Origin: an uncultured bacterium | Lineage (GTDB): Bacteria; Verrucomicrobiota; Lentisphaeria; Oligosphaerales; Oligosphaeraceae | Direction: 5' to 3' | NCBI GenBank assembly: GCA_902783355.1 | Contig: CACZQQ010000085.1 | Location: 1-10,071, forward strand | Length of the DNA stretch: 10,071 nt | In this document: one piece after another, positions 7,058-10,071 of the stretch | Position numbering within the stretch: the stretch's first letter is position 1 | Layout: every line of letters begins with the position of its first letter | Program-made: the position numbers and the translations under genes | The notes under the pieces: model-generated | What the model was told of the DNA's origin: nothing | The model's input: only the letters and a program-made list of their open reading frames with translations | Databases searched by the model: none

Positions 7058-7062
7058 CTCCT
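7058..7062 (-). promoter_or_regulatory. Ribosome binding site of the ROK kinase gene
   Basis: CTCCT on the + strand reads AGGAG on the - strand, 8 nt before the ATG whose first base is 7049. This is a textbook spacing and fixes the start. Confidence 0.75.
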
Positions 7063-7097
7063 GTTGAAGGGACCGTGAAAAGGTATCGCCGCGCGAC

Positions 7098-7141
7098 TTT
7101 CTTATACTATATATTCTACAGTAAATTCGCAAACCGCGGTT
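7098..7141. promoter_or_regulatory. AT-rich divergent promoter region with a 10-bp palindrome
   Basis: The 142-bp gap between the divergent start codons holds an abrupt AT-rich stretch, CTTATACTATATATTCTACA (7101-7120). It offers -10-like hexamers on both strands: TATACT at 7103-7108 on +, and TATAAG on - (reverse complement of CTTATA). No good -35 box is visible for either. Next to it, AACCGCGGTT (7132-7141) is a perfect 10-bp palindrome that could be an operator. The location makes it the likely control region for both genes; the exact boxes are guesses. Confidence 0.4.
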
Positions 7142-7179
7142 ATCTTATGCCGTAATCTTTTTTCAAGCCGCTTCTCATT

Positions 7180-7184
7180 GGAGA
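7180..7184 (+). promoter_or_regulatory. Ribosome binding site of the secreted propeller gene
   Basis: GGAGA ends 7 nt before the ATG at 7192, and the ATG leads directly into a signal peptide. Together they fix the start of the long open frame that leaves the window. Confidence 0.75.
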
Positions 7185-7191
7185 AAATCGC

Positions 7192-10071
7192 ATGTCCCGC
7201 AAAGCCCTTTCCCTTCTTCTGGCCCTCCTGACAGCCGCCCTGCCCCTCGCCGCAGACATCCTCTGGTTCCGACAGGACTTCGAAGACGCCGCCATCGCCG
7301 CCGCCGCGCAGGGCGAATCCTCCGCCTGCGGCCGCTGGGAGGGTGTCGTGGCGCCCCACGCCGTGCTGGAGGACGCAGACGGCCACGGGAAGGCACTGCG
7401 CATCACGCGCGTCGGCAGCTACCGAGCCTTCAACTTCAGCGGCCTCTCCGCCGTCCCCGAAGGCGTCAACTACCGCTATTCCTTCGATGTCAAGCTTGAC
7501 ATTGGCCAGAAGTGCTACTGCGCCGTGCAGGAGGCCGGCGGCAAGCGGCTGACCGGCGTCAGCATGGTGGCAGGCGGCAAGGTGCAGACGAGCCCCACGG
7601 AACTGTCGTGGGTGCGCTGCGGCCTCACCATGCCCACGGGCTGGGTGCGCATCGAGGTCGAAGTCGACCGCAACGAAGGCAGCTACACCGTCTTCCTCAC
7701 GGGAGAGGACGGCGAACGCCACGGGAGCACCCCCGCCGCCCTGATGGGCAGGGGCGCGCCCGCACGGCTCCTCTTCGGCACAGTCCTCCCGCAGGACACC
7801 AACTGCCTCGTCGACAACATCGAGTTCCGCTACGACCGCCATTCGCCCCTCGGCAACCGCAGGAACGTGCTGGAGGGCAGCAGCGAAGCCACGGCCGACG
7901 ACGGCCTGCGCCTCGTCAAGATGGCCGCCCTCGCCGAAGCCTCGACCCTCCGCGTCGAAAACCTCCAGGGCGCCGCCGTCACCGTGCAGGGCCTGAACGC
8001 CATGGGGCAATGGCAGACCCTTTGCGACAAGGCGGCGGCGGACGACGACGGCGTCCTCCAGATCGACTTCGCGCCGACGCGCCTGAGCGCCCTCAAGACG
8101 GACGCCGCGCCCGACGCCGCCCTCGCCCTCTACGCGCCGGCCGGCATGAGCCGCTTCGACGCCGACGCCGCCTTCCAGGCCCTCGTCACGGGCGAATTCT
8201 ACCTGCCCGTCTATCCGGAAGGCCCCGCCGACCTCCATCTCTTCAGCACAAGCGAGGCGGACATTCCCGTGACAGTCACCCTGAGGCCGCGCGACGAGAA
8301 GGCCGGCGACGCCCTCTGGGCGAACCTGCCGGTCGTCCTGCACACGGGCGAGAATGTCGTCAATCTGCCGCTGCCTGAAAAGATGCCCGCAGGCGAATAC
8401 GTGGCCCATGTGGTGGAGGACGCGGAGCGCCACGGCGGCCTGCGCCGCCTCCTGCGCTACGAACCCAGGCAGGAGGCGCCCAAATGCGCCGACGGCACCG
8501 ACATGCGCGGCGCCACCCTCTTCTTCCCCGACGGCCACTATTTCGCGCAGAGCAGCGGCATCGCCCACGCCACCGCCGTCGCCGAAATCTACAAGGCCTC
8601 CAAGGACCATACCACGCCCGGCAACGTCGCCCAGTACGCCGACGGCATCGCCATCCTGGACGGCAAGCTGGCCGTCGCCTACCACACTAACGACAACTAC
8701 TTTCATACCAACAGTATAAGAAAATACTACACCACCGCCAGCCTGGACGATCTCTCCCACTGGAGCGAGCCCGTGGAGGGGACCATGCCCAAGGAGGCCG
8801 TCCATCCGGGGGCGCCGCTGGGCAGGCCCGGCCGCAGGGACGACCGTTGGGCGAAGCCCGGCCCCGACGGCAAGGTCCACTACCGCCTCTACGACCCCGA
8901 CCGCGACGGCCCCGCCGACCTCAGCCAGATTGAAATCTACTACGTCCCGTGGATGCTGGCGGGCACGTCAGGCGGCGCCGACCTGCCCGACTTCGAGGGC
9001 GTCACGCCCGTCCGCCGCTATACATGGCCCCTCTGGAACAAGGCGCCCGGCGAGGGCTACGTCATGACGAAGGAGCCGCTCCTGACCGACGGCCTCTCCA
9101 GCGCCGAGTTCGAATCCCCCGCCGACAGCAACGACAACTTCGCGGGACAGTGGCTCTCCGACGACGGCAAGACCCTCTACTACGTGCGCGGCCGCATCCT
9201 GCGCCGCTATCCGCCCTACAACGTGCCCTTCGACAACGGCAGCAACATCGTGCGCATGCTGACCGTCTTCAAGACCACGGACGGCGTCCACTACGAAAGG
9301 CGCGCCATCGCCCTGCCCGACCACCTCGACGTGCCCGGCACGCAGCACTACGGCGCGCGCATCTTCAAGGTGGAGGGCGGCCACGGCCTCCTCGGCGCCT
9401 ATGTCATGAGGTACTTCGCGCGCGACCAGCGCATCGCGCTGGAACTGGCCTACTCGTGGGACGGCCTCGACTGGGAGCGCTTCAGCGGGAGGCCCCCCTT
9501 CGCCGACAACGGCGGACACGACGACTTCCACGCCGGCTACATCGGCGCCCCCGCAGACGCCATCACCTACGGCGGCAAGACCTACATCCTCCCCCATGGC
9601 TGCTCCAATGTCTACCACCTCATCGCCGAACTCATCTGGGACCGCCCCGACCAGGCCACCATGCCCACCGCCACCGTCCAAGCCTACTACGAAAACTCGC
9701 GCGACATGACGAAATGGCCCCTCTTCAAGCGCTTCAAGGACTGGGACGAACTGGCCGACCGCCTCCGCAATCCGGTCATGAGCGCCGCCGTCCTCGTCAT
9801 CCGCAAGGACGGATACTTCTGCGCCGAGGCGGGCCCCGAGGGCGGCTCCTTCACGACGGTGCCCCTGCGCCTCGCAGGCACCCTCGCCGTCAATGCGGAG
9901 ACCGCCGACGGCGGCAGCCTGAAACTCGAGGTCGTCCGCCCCGACGGCACCGTCGCCGCCATCGTCGCCACCCACGGCGACCTCCTCGACAAGCCCCTCC
10001 TCAAGGACCTGCGCGACGGCATCTACAGCCTCCGCGTCACCCTCAAGAACGCCAAGCTCTACACAATCAGC
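7192..10071 (+). CDS. Large secreted multidomain beta-propeller protein, sialidase/GH32-43-like (3'-truncated by window edge)
   Basis: The frame stays open for 960 codons to the last base, so the C-terminus is missing. Residues 1-21 form a signal peptide (SRK, then a Leu/Ala-rich core, cleavage likely after LAA before Asp22), so the protein is exported. Residues ~26-215 look like a jelly-roll/concanavalin-like binding domain (FRQDFEDA at its start, CLVDNIEFRYD at its end). Residues ~216-435 appear to be beta-sandwich linkers. Residues ~440-850 resemble a five- or six-bladed propeller of sialidase or GH32/43 type, with blade-like turns TASLDDLSHW, KTTDGVHYERR and AYSWDGLDWERF. Residues ~865 onward match a tail domain I recall from secreted propeller hydrolase-like proteins of Planctomycetes and relatives (RKDGYFCAEAGPEGGSFTT). 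No catalytic residues can be assigned, so activity is unknown: glycoside hydrolase, sialidase or a binding protein. The divergent sugar kinase supports a glycan role. A rare-codon island lies at residues ~500-513. Confidence 0.85.
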   Translation, partial: MSRKALSLLLALLTAALPLAADILWFRQDFEDAAIAAAAQGESSACGRWEGVVAPHAVLEDADGHGKALRITRVGSYRAFNFSGLSAVPEGVNYRYSFDVKLDIGQKCYCAVQEAGGKRLTGVSMVAGGKVQTSPTELSWVRCGLTMPTGWVRIEVEVDRNEGSYTVFLTGEDGERHGSTPAALMGRGAPARLLFGTVLPQDTNCLVDNIEFRYDRHSPLGNRRNVLEGSSEATADDGLRLVKMAALAEASTLRVENLQGAAVTVQGLNAMGQWQTLCDKAAADDDGVLQIDFAPTRLSALKTDAAPDAALALYAPAGMSRFDADAAFQALVTGEFYLPVYPEGPADLHLFSTSEADIPVTVTLRPRDEKAGDALWANLPVVLHTGENVVNLPLPEKMPAGEYVAHVVEDAERHGGLRRLLRYEPRQEAPKCADGTDMRGATLFFPDGHYFAQSSGIAHATAVAEIYKASKDHTTPGNVAQYADGIAILDGKLAVAYHTNDNYFHTNSIRKYYTTASLDDLSHWSEPVEGTMPKEAVHPGAPLGRPGRRDDRWAKPGPDGKVHYRLYDPDRDGPADLSQIEIYYVPWMLAGTSGGADLPDFEGVTPVRRYTWPLWNKAPGEGYVMTKEPLLTDGLSSAEFESPADSNDNFAGQWLSDDGKTLYYVRGRILRRYPPYNVPFDNGSNIVRMLTVFKTTDGVHYERRAIALPDHLDVPGTQHYGARIFKVEGGHGLLGAYVMRYFARDQRIALELAYSWDGLDWERFSGRPPFADNGGHDDFHAGYIGAPADAITYGGKTYILPHGCSNVYHLIAELIWDRPDQATMPTATVQAYYENSRDMTKWPLFKRFKDWDELADRLRNPVMSAAVLVIRKDGYFCAEAGPEGGSFTTVPLRLAGTLAVNAETADGGSLKLEVVRPDGTVAAIVATHGDLLDKPLLKDLRDGIYSLRVTLKNAKLYTIS

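Noticed and set aside
7102..8880. A 592-codon minus-strand open frame across the secreted propeller gene
   Set aside because: The forward frame has a ribosome site, a signal peptide and propeller motifs, while the reverse frame has none of these and would also run through the AT-rich promoter gap.
8968..9975. A 335-codon minus-strand open frame near the right edge
   Set aside because: It is a shadow of the propeller gene, rich in Val, Gly, Ala, Asp and Glu from reversed codons, without a recognisable domain.
1..10071. CRISPR arrays, tRNA or rRNA genes, insertion sequences, phage genes, riboswitches
   Set aside because: No regularly spaced repeats, cloverleaf-like segments, transposase motifs or structured leaders were seen in reading both strands by eye.

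Overview
This is a GC-rich window (roughly 65-70% G+C by eye) from a Gram-negative bacterium. Seven protein-coding genes can be supported, and the genes at both edges are cut off. An apolipoprotein N-acyltransferase implies an outer membrane. A GTP-type PEP carboxykinase, the style of the arginyl-tRNA synthetase, and an 80-bp palindromic repeat built on AACCACGG/CCGTGGTT with 9-nt ACACGGAA-like units recall the PVC group (Verrucomicrobiota, Lentisphaerota, Kiritimatiellota). A ROK sugar kinase beside a large secreted beta-propeller protein suggests a glycan-using, possibly gut or rumen, member. This placement is inference; no rRNA or clade-specific marker is present.

Layout. Positions 2-445 (+) hold the C-terminal end of GTP-dependent PEP carboxykinase, followed by a strong hairpin at 464-505 that may end its transcript. 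Positions 543-4049 (+) look like one transcription unit: a small unrecognised protein with a His/Cys/Asp-rich metal-binding tail (543-923), histidinol dehydrogenase hisD (933-2222) and arginyl-tRNA synthetase argS (best start 2256). A dispersed-type palindromic repeat (4068-4147) fills the argS-lnt gap and covers one possible lnt start. Apolipoprotein N-acyltransferase lnt (about 4164-6029, +) then converges with a ROK-family sugar kinase (6072-7049, -). An AT-rich gap of 142 bp separates that kinase from a divergently transcribed secreted multidomain beta-propeller protein. The latter starts at 7192 and runs open, with no stop, past the end of the window (at least 960 residues).

How the genes may fit together. 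The left two thirds is mostly housekeeping: gluconeogenesis/anaplerosis, the last step of histidine synthesis, tRNA charging and lipoprotein maturation. The right third looks like carbohydrate use: a secreted propeller protein beside a cytoplasmic sugar kinase with a shared divergent regulatory region. No phage, transposase, CRISPR, tRNA or rRNA genes were seen, and no gene-free stretch exceeds 300 bp.

Points worth a second look: (i) the metal-binding-tail protein placed 9 bp before the zinc enzyme HisD; (ii) each of the five long genes carries one short, sharply AT-rich, rare-codon island, several with -10-like hexamers; (iii) the palindromic repeat; (iv) the ROK kinase has lost all three cysteines of the family zinc motif while keeping the rest of the frame.
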